A stretch of 6,412 nucleotides of DNA from Clostridia bacterium (GTDB lineage Bacteria; Bacillota_A; Clostridia; Christensenellales; Aristaeellaceae), in contig JAFUDW010000168.1 of the NCBI GenBank assembly GCA_017464225.1, positions 1 through 6,412 on the forward strand, given 5' to 3'. Shown here piece by piece: positions 1 through 5,604 of this stretch. The first letter of the stretch is position 1; the number at the start of each line of letters is the position of its first letter. The translations under genes and the position numbers were made by a program. The notes under the pieces are model-generated. The model had not been told where the DNA came from. It worked only from the letters and a program-made list of their open reading frames with translations, and searched no databases.

Positions 1-70
1 CATCCGCAACTGGCGGGTCCAGGGGCTTCGAGCGCACGGAAAACCTTCCCGAGGGGCCCGCAGCGCTTGG

Positions 71-94
71 AAAATGCCCCCGTGCGGGCATTTT
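71..94. terminator. Possible bidirectional terminator hairpin
   Basis: AAAATGCCC (71-79) pairs perfectly with GGGCATTTT (86-94) around a 6-nt loop. Either strand gives a stem ending in TTTT, as in bidirectional intrinsic terminators. On the minus strand it is the first such hairpin after the CNNM stop, about 195 nt downstream, and could also end a convergent gene beyond the window. The T run is part of the stem, so strength is uncertain. Confidence 0.45.
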
Positions 95-137
95 CAGCGA
101 GGGCGGGTTGGCAGACCCTGGACTGGTTTTCAGCGAG
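91..137. repeat. Direct repeat of TTTTCAGCGAG
   Basis: TTTTCAGCGAG occurs at 91-101 and 127-137, 36 bp apart, each followed two or three bases later by CGGG. The first copy starts in the right arm of the 71-94 hairpin. The reverse complement reads CTCGCTGAAAA. The origin is unknown; an internal duplication within a small intergenic repeat is plausible. Confidence 0.55.
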
Positions 138-141
138 AAGC

Positions 142-155
142 GGGCCGGAAGGCCC
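142..155. repeat. Small GC hairpin with GGAA loop
   Basis: GGGCC-GGAA-GGCCC is a 5-bp GC stem closed by a GNRA-type tetraloop when read on the plus strand (TTCC on the minus strand). It is short and seen only as part of the structured block. Confidence 0.4.
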
Positions 156-184
156 CGGACAGCCTCCCCACCCCAGCAGGGTTT

Positions 185-205
185 TTAAGGGGCAGCGCCC
201 CTTAA
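185..205. repeat. 9-bp perfect hairpin TTAAGGGGC/GCCCCTTAA
   Basis: TTAAGGGGC-AGC-GCCCCTTAA has a 9-bp stem and a 3-nt loop. On the minus strand it lies about 85 nt past the CNNM stop and is followed by AAACCC, not by T's, so it is not a classic terminator in that direction. It could stabilise the 3' end of the mRNA or belong to a dispersed intergenic repeat. Confidence 0.6.
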
Positions 206-289
206 CGTCTCCTCGTCATCTGCAAAGCTCTGCTTTTATTCAGTTTAGAATCATTGTTTGCTTTCCGCTTCGCGGACAATTTCACTCTT

Positions 290-1546
290 TCACTCATCCT
301 CCGGCGGATCGTTCAGCGTGACCTTTACCTTTTCCACCCGCATGCCCCGGGCCTCCAGGACGCGCACGGCAAAGCGGTCAAAGGTGAAGCTGTCCCCCGC
401 CCGGGGGAAGCGATCCAGCTGCTCGGTGACCCAACCGCCCACGGTATTGTATTCGGAATCGAACTCCGGCGGCTCATAATCGCAGATATCAAACAAATCA
501 TAAATATTGGCGTCGCCGTCCACGATGAAGGTATGCTCGTCGATCTGCACGATCTCATCCTCCACCGCATCGCGCTCATCGTAGATCTCGCCCACAATCT
601 CCTCCATGATATCCTCCATGGTGAGCATGCCCAGGGTGCCACCGTACTCATCCACCACAATGGCGGCCTGGATATGACGGTCGCGGAACTCCTTGATAAT
701 GGAGGAGATCATGCGCGTTTTATGCACAAACAGCGGCGGCACCATCAGATCCTCCAGCGTCACGTTTTCACCCGCGGCGATGGCTTTGATCAGCTTTTTG
801 GTGCTCAGGATGCCAATGATATTATCAATGGTATCCTTATAAACGGGGATGCGCGTATACTGCATCAGCTCGTCGCTGAGCTCAGGCACGCCATCCTCAT
901 AATCGATGGCCATCAGATCCACCCGGGGCGTGATGACCTCCATGGCCATGGTATCGGTGATCTCAATGGCCGAGCGGATCAGCTCGCCCTCCTCCTCGGT
1001 GAACACGCCTTCTTCCTCAATGTTGTCCACCAGCTCCACCAGTTCTTCTGTGGTCATATCGGGCGTTTCTTCCCGTGGCGTCCACAGATGCTCCATCCTG
1101 TGCACCAGCCACTCCACCACATCCACCACCGGCTTGAATACCGCCATGGTGACCTTCATGGGATAGGCAAACAGCCGGGCCAGCGTATCGGGAATGCTGG
1201 AGGCGGCGATTTTAGGCAGCGTTTCGCCAAACACCAGCAGCAGCGCCGTCATGACCACAGAGGCGATGGCCGCGCCGTTGGGCAGGCGCAGCGCCCGGGC
1301 AAACAGCATGGTAGCCGCGGATGAGGAAGCGATATTGGCCAAATTATTGCCCACCAGGATGGCGGACAGCGACCGCACATAATGATCGATGATATGCAGC
1401 TCCAGCTTTGCCACCTTGCTGCCTTCCTCCGCAGCCTTTTCCACCCGGAAGCGGTTGGCCTTGGCATAGGTGATCTCCGCAGAGGAGAAAAAAGCTGAAA
1501 GCACAATGAAGATCACGATCAGAATACAGAGAAGCGCAATGATCAT
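290..1546 (-). CDS. CNNM/DUF21-CBS-CorC_HlyC protein (HlyC/CorC hemolysin family)
   Basis: This 418-residue, full-length member of the CNNM/CorB cation-efflux-associated family has a DUF21 membrane domain (about 1-150) with AFFSSAEITYAKANRF (18-33), LVGNNLANIASSSAAT (64-79) and FGETLPKIAA (106-115). A linker (EEEGVFTEEEGELI, 177-190) leads to a CBS pair (about 200-325) that in homologues binds nucleotide. A C-terminal CorC_HlyC domain (about 332-412) includes EYNTVGGWVTEQLDRFP (365-381). Helices are predicted near 2-22, 57-80, 92-112 and 124-146. The ATG at 1546 overlaps the upstream paralogue's TGA in an ATGA arrangement, with GGAGG 9 nt upstream, so coupled translation is likely. Overall similarity to the upstream paralogue is moderate except at the end of the CBS pair, where the DNA is nearly identical. 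Mg2+ efflux is a family-level expectation, not shown here. The long open frame on the opposite strand (254-1324) reads as low-complexity His/Gly-rich antisense shadow. Confidence 0.94.
   Translation of the reverse strand: MIIALLCILIVIFIVLSAFFSSAEITYAKANRFRVEKAAEEGSKVAKLELHIIDHYVRSLSAILVGNNLANIASSSAATMLFARALRLPNGAAIASVVMTALLLVFGETLPKIAASSIPDTLARLFAYPMKVTMAVFKPVVDVVEWLVHRMEHLWTPREETPDMTTEELVELVDNIEEEGVFTEEEGELIRSAIEITDTMAMEVITPRVDLMAIDYEDGVPELSDELMQYTRIPVYKDTIDNIIGILSTKKLIKAIAAGENVTLEDLMVPPLFVHKTRMISSIIKEFRDRHIQAAIVVDEYGGTLGMLTMEDIMEEIVGEIYDERDAVEDEIVQIDEHTFIVDGDANIYDLFDICDYEPPEFDSEYNTVGGWVTEQLDRFPRAGDSFTFDRFAVRVLEARGMRVEKVKVTLNDPPEDE
575..637 (-). repeat. 63-bp near-identical repeat, copy in the full-length CNNM gene
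   Basis: This stretch matches 1591-1653 at 60 of 63 positions (differences at 596, 599 and 607). It encodes the end of the second CBS motif (GMLTMEDIMEEIVGEIYDE). Two differences are synonymous and one changes Met to Leu. Confidence 0.85.
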
Positions 1547-2580
1547 TTGGCCGCGCCTCCCTTCTGAACGGGCCTGGGAAGGCCATCGTCCTCATCGTAG
1601 ATCTCGCCCACGATTTCCTCCAGGATATCCTCCATGGTGAGCATGCCCAGGGTATGCCCTGCCTCATCCTGCACGATGGCCATATGCTGGCGGCGTCCGG
1701 ACATGCCCTCAAACACGTCGCTGATCAGCATATCGGGCCGCACAAAATAGGGCCGGGTGATATACTCGCGCAGATCAAAGGGCTTATCCCCCATGAGCCG
1801 CCATAGGCAGCGTACCGACCGCGCCACGCCGATGATCCTGTCAGGCGTGCCATCATACACGGGAAAGCGCGAATATTTGTTTTCGATCAACCGTTTTTTC
1901 AGCGTTTCCCGGTCGATGTTCACCGGGATAGCCACCATGTTTTCCCGCCGGGTCATGACCTCGCCGGCCACGATATCGCCAAAGTCGATGGCTGATTTGA
2001 TGATATCGGACTCCTCATGATCGATCACGCCCTCCTCCTCCGCGCCGGACACCAGGGAGGCAAACTCATCCTCCGTCACGCTGGGCTGGCTGGAAGCATG
2101 GCGGCTGAGCCGTTTTTTTGCAAATTCCCCCAAACCGGTCAGCACAACTGCGATCGGCTTGAGGACGATCATGAAAAACTGTATGGTCAGCGCCGACCAC
2201 AGCATGAAGGAATCGCTGTTGGCGCGGGCAATGTTTTTGGGAATGGTCTCGCTGAAGAAAAACACCAGCAGCGTCATCACTACCGTAGCTACCAGCGATC
2301 CCGAATTGCCCATCCACTCCACGGCCATCACGGTGGCCTCGGCGGCGGCAATGATATGCAGGATGTTGATAGCGATCAGCAGCGTGACCACCGCGCGGTC
2401 AAACTGTTCCAATATCCACACAGTGCGCTGGGCGCGCTTGTTGCCCGCGTCAGCCAGCACCTGCATGCGGATGCGATTACAGAAGGACAGGGCCGTTTCC
2501 GCCCCGGAAAAGAACCCGCCCGCAACGATCAGAAAAATCAGCAGCAAACTTCGTGGGACCGCATCGTCCATAAAACGCAT
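1543..2580 (-). CDS. CNNM/DUF21-CBS membrane protein, short form without CorC_HlyC domain
   Basis: This 345-residue protein belongs to the HlyC/CorC hemolysin-like (CNNM/CorB) family, whose members are linked to Mg2+ or other cation efflux. The DUF21 transmembrane domain (about 1-155) shows GGFFSGAETALSF (21-33), NILHIIAAAEATV (72-84) and SETIPKNIA (110-118). A linker with EEEGVIDHEESDII (181-194) leads to a CBS pair (about 205-325) ending in GMLTMEDILEEIVGEIYDE (312-330). The protein stops 15 residues later, so the C-terminal CorC_HlyC domain is absent; this looks like a domain-architecture variant rather than a frameshift, because the next gene starts immediately. The ATG at 2580 has AAAGGA (2587-2592) upstream; Met4 is a weaker alternative. 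It is the first gene of a two-gene unit with its own extended -10 promoter and overlaps its full-length paralogue by 4 nt. Substrate ion is not determinable here; older 'hemolysin' labels in this family are usually historical. Confidence 0.92.
   Translation of the reverse strand: MRFMDDAVPRSLLLIFLIVAGGFFSGAETALSFCNRIRMQVLADAGNKRAQRTVWILEQFDRAVVTLLIAINILHIIAAAEATVMAVEWMGNSGSLVATVVMTLLVFFFSETIPKNIARANSDSFMLWSALTIQFFMIVLKPIAVVLTGLGEFAKKRLSRHASSQPSVTEDEFASLVSGAEEEGVIDHEESDIIKSAIDFGDIVAGEVMTRRENMVAIPVNIDRETLKKRLIENKYSRFPVYDGTPDRIIGVARSVRCLWRLMGDKPFDLREYITRPYFVRPDMLISDVFEGMSGRRQHMAIVQDEAGHTLGMLTMEDILEEIVGEIYDEDDGLPRPVQKGGAAK
1556..1560 (-). promoter_or_regulatory. Ribosome binding site inside the upstream CNNM gene
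   Basis: GGAGG lies within the last codons of the 345-residue gene, 9 nt before the ATG at 1546. The two genes share ATGA, so the second can be translated both by its own SD and by re-initiation. Confidence 0.7.
1591..1653 (-). repeat. 63-bp near-identical repeat, copy in the short CNNM gene
   Basis: This is the partner of 575-637, in the same direction and in the homologous frame, 1016 bp away. It encodes GMLTMEDILEEIVGEIYDE near the C-terminus of the 345-residue protein. Confidence 0.85.
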
Positions 2581-2586
2581 TCACTA

Positions 2587-2592
2587 TCCTTT
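2587..2592 (-). promoter_or_regulatory. Ribosome binding site of the short CNNM gene
   Basis: AAAGGA lies 6 nt upstream of the ATG at 2580 on the minus strand and supports this start over Met4. Confidence 0.6.
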
Positions 2593-2624
2593 GGTCAATA
2601 TGGTGCAAATAAAAGCACTGATTT

Positions 2625-2653
2625 ATTATGCCATAAATATCGATGAATTGCAA
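2625..2653 (-). promoter_or_regulatory. Promoter of the CNNM gene pair (sigma-A type, extended -10)
   Basis: TTGCAA (2653-2648) and CATAAT (2630-2625) are separated by exactly 17 bp, and the -10 is preceded by TG plus one base (TGGCATAAT), an extended -10. The surrounding DNA is AT-rich against a GC-rich background. Transcription would start near 2618, giving a leader of about 38 nt before the ATG at 2580. Confidence 0.7.
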
Positions 2654-2676
2654 GATGCAGATGGGATGCGCAGGCG

Positions 2677-2707
2677 TAAATATACCCGGAAACCGAATGT
2701 TTCCGGG
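2677..2707 (-). terminator. Likely intrinsic terminator after the permease gene
   Basis: Starting 13 nt after the permease stop, CCCGGAAAC-ATTCG-GTTTCCGGG forms a perfect 9-bp stem (arms 2707-2699 and 2693-2685) with a 5-nt loop. TATATTTA follows, a weak U-rich tract. It separates the transporter operon from the CNNM promoter downstream. Some read-through is plausible because the U-tract is interrupted. Confidence 0.65.
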
Positions 2708-2720
2708 CAATGATACGGCG

Positions 2721-4742
2721 TCAAGCCTCCACGATATGGTAATACATCCTGGATGTGATCCAATAGATCAGCGCGTATGCCGCACCAAACAGCAGCACGG
2801 TGATCAGCGTGCACAGGGCGAACAGGCCAATATTATCCAGGTTGAACAGCAGCAGCATGCGCCGGATCATGGGGAAGGCGAAAAGCAGGTGCAGCACCGC
2901 TCCGGCCAGGGGCAGGAAAAAGACAGTCAGGATCTGGCCGGAAATCGTTCCGCGAACCTCTGCCTGCGTCATGCCCACCTTTTGCATGATCTCGTAGCGG
3001 TTTTTATCCTCATAGCCCTCGCTGATCTGCTTATAGTAGATGATCATGGCCGTGGCCATCAGAAACAGCGCGCCTAAAAACAAACCGATAAAGAGCAGCC
3101 CGCCGTACAGATCATAAAAATCCTTGCTCGTCTCGGCCCGGCAGTCCACCCGCACGCGCAGGGAGCCGTGCAGGCCGCCATCCGCCGATTCCCGCATCAC
3201 AAAGAGCGCGTCCTCCAGCGCTTTCTCCAGCGCGATCTTTTCATCATCCGCCAGTTCCGGCGCATCAAATCCCATTCGCCACATGGCATGCATATATTTG
3301 CCCAGCAGCGGATCGGACGCCATGAGCCGCTCAAGAGCAGCTTCCGGCAGGACGACGACCAATTCATCATGATATGCGCCATCGTCAAACACGGCAAACA
3401 GATCATCCCAATCCGTCGAATGATCCACGCAGCGGAAAACCGTATCGCCCAGCGCAATGCTTTTCACTCCGTTGCCCCGCAGCGGAACGCAGAGGGCTTC
3501 GCCATCGGCCAGGGATAGGGGCAGGTCAAGCTCCTCCAAACGCAGGAATGTGAGATAAGCTGAACGCTGATCCACAGCGATCACATCTTCGCAGGGCTGA
3601 AAGCCGTCCCCCTCCCGCAGGGCTGAAAGCTGCCAGTAATGATAAGCCGTCACATGCTCCGGGAGGATCCCAGCGTCCGCCAGCGCGTCCAATACGCGCC
3701 GCTCGATCTGGCGGGGCGCGAGCGCGTCCGGATCATTTTCGTCATAGACATCTGAAATCAGCTGAAAATCGTATGGATAGCGGCGCGTCAGCAAATCCTC
3801 AACGCCCAGGTTCATGCATACGGTGGTGGAAAGCATCACCAACACCATGGTGGAAAGGATGCAAATGCTGGCCAGTCCCGCGCCGTTTCGCCGCATGCGG
3901 TAAGTCATTCCGGAAATTGCTATGAAATGCCGCAGTTTGTAGTAATAAGCTTTGTTGGCCTTCAGGAAGCGAAGCGCGGCGATACTGCCCGCGATAAACA
4001 GGCAATAGGTACCCAGGATCACCAGCAGAACGGCCTCAAAGAAGAATGTAACGGCATTGACCGGATCCACCGTGCGCACCGCGATCACATAGCCCGCGCC
4101 CAGGGCAAGCGCGCCCAGGACGGCCAAGGGCCAATTGGTCCTGGGTTCCTTTTCGCCCTGGCTGCCGCCATGCAGCAGCTCGATGGGGTTGAGCAGGCTC
4201 ACCCGAAACAGGCTCAGTACCAGATTGATGAAGCTGATGGCCGCAAAGACCCCTGCCGTGAGCAAAACAGCGGCAAGGCTTATTTCAAAGCCGAAGGGCA
4301 CGTCAAACCGCAGGATGGCGCACAGCATCAGCAGCACCAGCTTGCTCAGCAGGATCCCCGCCGCCAGACCCAGCGCGATCCCCAGGCCATTGACACACAG
4401 GCTTTCCCACAGCATTACCCGAGCGATATTGCGTTTTTGCATGCCCAGCACGCTGTATAAACCCAGCTCGCGCTTGCGCTGCTTCATGAGCAGGCTGTTG
4501 CTGTACAGCAGGAAAATAAAGGAAAAGACGCCCACCACAATGATGCCCAGGCTGAGCGTTATATCCAGCATATACCGCGTTCCCGCGCCGCCCACTGCCT
4601 GCAGCCCCTTGCTGAACTTAATATAATTCAGGTTATAGAACATCGAGCTGCAAACCGAAACGGTAAGCAGGTAAGGCGCGTAAAACCGCCGGTTCAGCCT
4701 GAGGTTCCCCGCGGCCAGCCGTGGATAGAACAGCTTACGCAT
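2721..4742 (-). CDS. BceB-like FtsX-family ABC transporter permease
   Basis: This 673-residue membrane protein has the BceB layout. By hydrophobicity, helices lie near residues 20-36, 60-82, 114-142, 154-180, 205-223, 234-258 and 288-311. A large extracellular domain (about 312-545) follows, then helices near 547-570, 600-624 and 636-662. The big soluble domain between helices 7 and 8 is the hallmark of Bce-type permeases and is thought to contact the peptide or its lipid-complexed target. FtsX-like cytoplasmic loops follow helix 2 (KQRKRELGLYSVLGMQKRNI, 87-106) and helix 8 (EDKNRYEIMQKVGMTQAEVR, 578-597). In studied systems this protein both protects target membranes and signals to the kinase, here encoded just upstream. 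The ATG at 4742 overlaps the ATPase stop by 8 nt; a modest SD (GGGTGG) precedes it. A hairpin 13 nt past the stop probably ends the transcript. Length is near the family norm and no frame disruption is visible. The ligand is unknown. Confidence 0.94.
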   Translation of the reverse strand: MRKLFYPRLAAGNLRLNRRFYAPYLLTVSVCSSMFYNLNYIKFSKGLQAVGGAGTRYMLDITLSLGIIVVGVFSFIFLLYSNSLLMKQRKRELGLYSVLGMQKRNIARVMLWESLCVNGLGIALGLAAGILLSKLVLLMLCAILRFDVPFGFEISLAAVLLTAGVFAAISFINLVLSLFRVSLLNPIELLHGGSQGEKEPRTNWPLAVLGALALGAGYVIAVRTVDPVNAVTFFFEAVLLVILGTYCLFIAGSIAALRFLKANKAYYYKLRHFIAISGMTYRMRRNGAGLASICILSTMVLVMLSTTVCMNLGVEDLLTRRYPYDFQLISDVYDENDPDALAPRQIERRVLDALADAGILPEHVTAYHYWQLSALREGDGFQPCEDVIAVDQRSAYLTFLRLEELDLPLSLADGEALCVPLRGNGVKSIALGDTVFRCVDHSTDWDDLFAVFDDGAYHDELVVVLPEAALERLMASDPLLGKYMHAMWRMGFDAPELADDEKIALEKALEDALFVMRESADGGLHGSLRVRVDCRAETSKDFYDLYGGLLFIGLFLGALFLMATAMIIYYKQISEGYEDKNRYEIMQKVGMTQAEVRGTISGQILTVFFLPLAGAVLHLLFAFPMIRRMLLLFNLDNIGLFALCTLITVLLFGAAYALIYWITSRMYYHIVEA

Positions 4743-5502
4743 GGCTTTCCACCCCCGCGGTCAGCATGGTCAGGGCATCGGTGATCCGCTGATACATTTC
4801 TTCATTGGTTTGATTGCCCCGGAACACCTGATGATAGATTCGCCCATCCTTGATGAACAGCACCCGGCCGGCATGGCTGGCCGCCGCCACCGAATGGGTA
4901 ACCATCAGGATGGTCTGGCCGTACAGGTTGATATCCTCCATGAGCCTGAGCACGTCGGCGGTGGCTTTGGAATCCAGCGCGCCTGTGGGCTCGTCGGCCA
5001 GGATGATCTCAGGCTCGGTAATCAGCGCCCGTGCGATGGCGCAGCGCTGTTTCTGACCGCCGGATACCTCATAAGGATATTTATCCAGTATATCCGATAT
5101 GCCCAGCCTGCCGGCCAGAGGCGTCAGGCGTTTTTCCATATCGGCGTACTTTTTGCCTTCCAGCACCAGAGGAAGAAAGATATTGTCCCGCAGCGAAAAG
5201 GTATCCAGCAGGTTGAAGTCCTGAAACACGAAGCCCAAATGATCGCGCCGGAAGGCCGCTAAATTGCTTTCACGCTGCTCAAATACGCTTTCCCCCGACA
5301 GCAGCACCCGTCCGGCGCTGGGCCTGTCCAGCGTGGCGATGATATTGAGCAATGTGGTTTTTCCCGAACCGCTCTCGCCCATCACGGCGGCAAACTCGCC
5401 CCGCTCCAGGGAAAAGCTGATATCCGTCAGCGCGTGAACGGGATGCATGCCCAGTCTGCCCGCATAGGTCTTCTTTACATTGCTGACTTCCAGCATCGGC
5501 AC
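4735..5502 (-). CDS. BceA-like ABC transporter ATP-binding protein
   Basis: This 255-residue cytoplasmic ATPase has all ABC motifs: Walker A GESGSGKTT (42-50), Q-loop Gln94 (FVFQDFNLLD), signature VSGGQKQR (146-153), Walker B IILADEPTGALD (166-177, catalytic Glu171) and H-switch His203. The DFNLLD Q-loop region and the length fit the MacB/LolD/BceA group, which partners FtsX-like permeases. A kinase upstream and a ten-helix permease downstream point to a Bce-type peptide-detoxification exporter. The start is GTG at 5502: an in-frame TGA sits immediately before it and AAAGGAG lies about 9 nt upstream. An ATG at 5496 is the alternative but is further from the SD than usual. The stop codon lies 8 nt inside the permease gene, so the two are probably translationally coupled. 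The promoter region carries a Bce-type operator. The peptide substrate cannot be read from the sequence. Confidence 0.95.
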   Translation of the reverse strand: MPMLEVSNVKKTYAGRLGMHPVHALTDISFSLERGEFAAVMGESGSGKTTLLNIIATLDRPSAGRVLLSGESVFEQRESNLAAFRRDHLGFVFQDFNLLDTFSLRDNIFLPLVLEGKKYADMEKRLTPLAGRLGISDILDKYPYEVSGGQKQRCAIARALITEPEIILADEPTGALDSKATADVLRLMEDINLYGQTILMVTHSVAAASHAGRVLFIKDGRIYHQVFRGNQTNEEMYQRITDALTMLTAGVESHA

Positions 5503-5510
5503 TCAAATCA

Positions 5511-5517
5511 CTCTCCT
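5511..5517 (-). promoter_or_regulatory. Ribosome binding site deciding the bceA-like start
   Basis: AGGAGAG within TAAAGGAGAG lies 8 nt from the GTG at 5502 and 14 nt from the ATG at 5496. Normal SD spacing and the in-frame TGA at 5503-5505 favour the GTG start. Confidence 0.65.
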
Positions 5518-5527
5518 TTACGCGCTG

Positions 5528-5533
5528 ATTATA
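5528..5533 (-). promoter_or_regulatory. -10 element of the bceAB-like operon
   Basis: A perfect TATAAT lies 26 bp upstream of the GTG start. No convincing -35 is present at 16-18 bp spacing (the sequence there is like GGCATG), which fits an activator-dependent promoter. The start site would fall near 5521, giving a leader of about 20 nt that holds little beyond the SD. Confidence 0.7.
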
Positions 5534-5536
5534 GCA

Positions 5537-5583
5537 GGCGGGGAAAACGCCATGCCATCGATTCGGCTTACATTTTCCCCGCC
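5537..5583 (-). repeat. 11-bp perfect inverted repeat (hairpin) inside the transporter promoter
   Basis: GGCGGGGAAAA (minus strand, 5583-5573) is exactly complementary to TTTTCCCCGCC (5547-5537). The 25-nt interval can extend the stem imperfectly (one GC and two GU pairs) and holds an inner GCC/GGC stem around GAATCGAT. There is no following T-tract. On a transcript reading through from the kinase gene it would be a strong hairpin, possibly a transcript end or processing barrier. As DNA it overlaps the second half-site and the -35/-10 spacer. Confidence 0.7.
5567..5576 (-). promoter_or_regulatory. Second half-site of the Bce-type operator
   Basis: AAAATGTAAG is an exact 10-base repeat of the downstream part of the main operator (5588-5597), displaced by 21 bp, i.e. 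two helical turns on the same DNA face. The opposite half is not conserved (the matching position reads CGGGG). A lower-affinity second regulator site is the natural reading, because Bce-type promoters are reported to carry a main and a secondary site. This is inference. Confidence 0.55.
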
Positions 5584-5587
5584 CAAT

Positions 5588-5603
5588 CTTACATTTTTGT
5601 AAG
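5588..5603 (-). promoter_or_regulatory. Bce-type response-regulator operator upstream of the transporter genes
   Basis: The perfect palindrome CTTACA-N4-TGTAAG (spacer AAAA on the minus strand) begins one base past the kinase stop codon. It matches the inverted repeat TnACA-N4-TGTAA described for BceR-like regulators of Bacillota. Its centre lies about 75 bp upstream of the transcription start inferred from the TATAAT at 5528-5533. Location between the kinase and the BceAB-like genes is where such a site is expected. Binding itself is inferred. Confidence 0.85.
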
Positions 5604-5604
5604 G

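Larger units (their letters stand above)
1..289. other. Non-coding region downstream of the CNNM operon, rich in hairpins
   Basis: No convincing gene is seen. The short frames here are Pro/Arg/Ser-rich, have no recognised domain and lack a supporting SD. The segment 1-205 is very GC-rich with several dyads (71-94, 142-155, 185-205), a repeated 11-mer and crossing inverted repeats. The segment 206-289 is more AT-rich and contains only weak hairpins, such as TCCGC/GCGGA at 264-276. It looks like an intergenic repeat or terminator region. Confidence 0.6.

Noticed and set aside
71..137. CRISPR-like or IS-end interpretation of the repeated TTTTCAGCGAG and nearby dyads
   Set aside because: Only two short copies, no regular spacers, no transposase gene and no target-site duplication visible.
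224..240. AAAGC-TCT-GCTTT followed by TATT as a plus-strand terminator
   Set aside because: The stem is only 5 bp with little GC, and no plus-strand gene precedes it in the window.
67..321. 84-codon plus-strand frame in the left non-coding region
   Set aside because: It runs through hairpins, has a Pro/Ser/Arg-rich composition, no SD, and ends inside the CNNM gene.
254..1324. 356-codon open frame on the plus strand, antisense to the full-length CNNM gene
   Set aside because: Its product is His/Gly/Gln-rich with no recognisable domain, and the frame is explained by complementary codons of a clear CNNM gene in GC-rich DNA.
1543..1546. Frameshift or nonsense truncation explaining the missing CorC_HlyC domain of the short CNNM protein
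   Set aside because: The gene ends at a clean ATGA overlap with its own downstream gene and SD, and no CorC_HlyC-like sequence remains out of frame; the short form looks genuine.
2017..3077. Plus-strand open frames (2017-2646, 2643-3077) across the CNNM/permease boundary
   Set aside because: Low-complexity His/Gln/Arg-rich products, no SD, and antisense to well-supported genes, a promoter and a terminator.
3927..5262. Plus-strand open frames (3927-4460, 4741-5262) antisense to the transporter genes
   Set aside because: The opposite strand encodes intact ABC motifs and permease helices; these frames have no domain signature.
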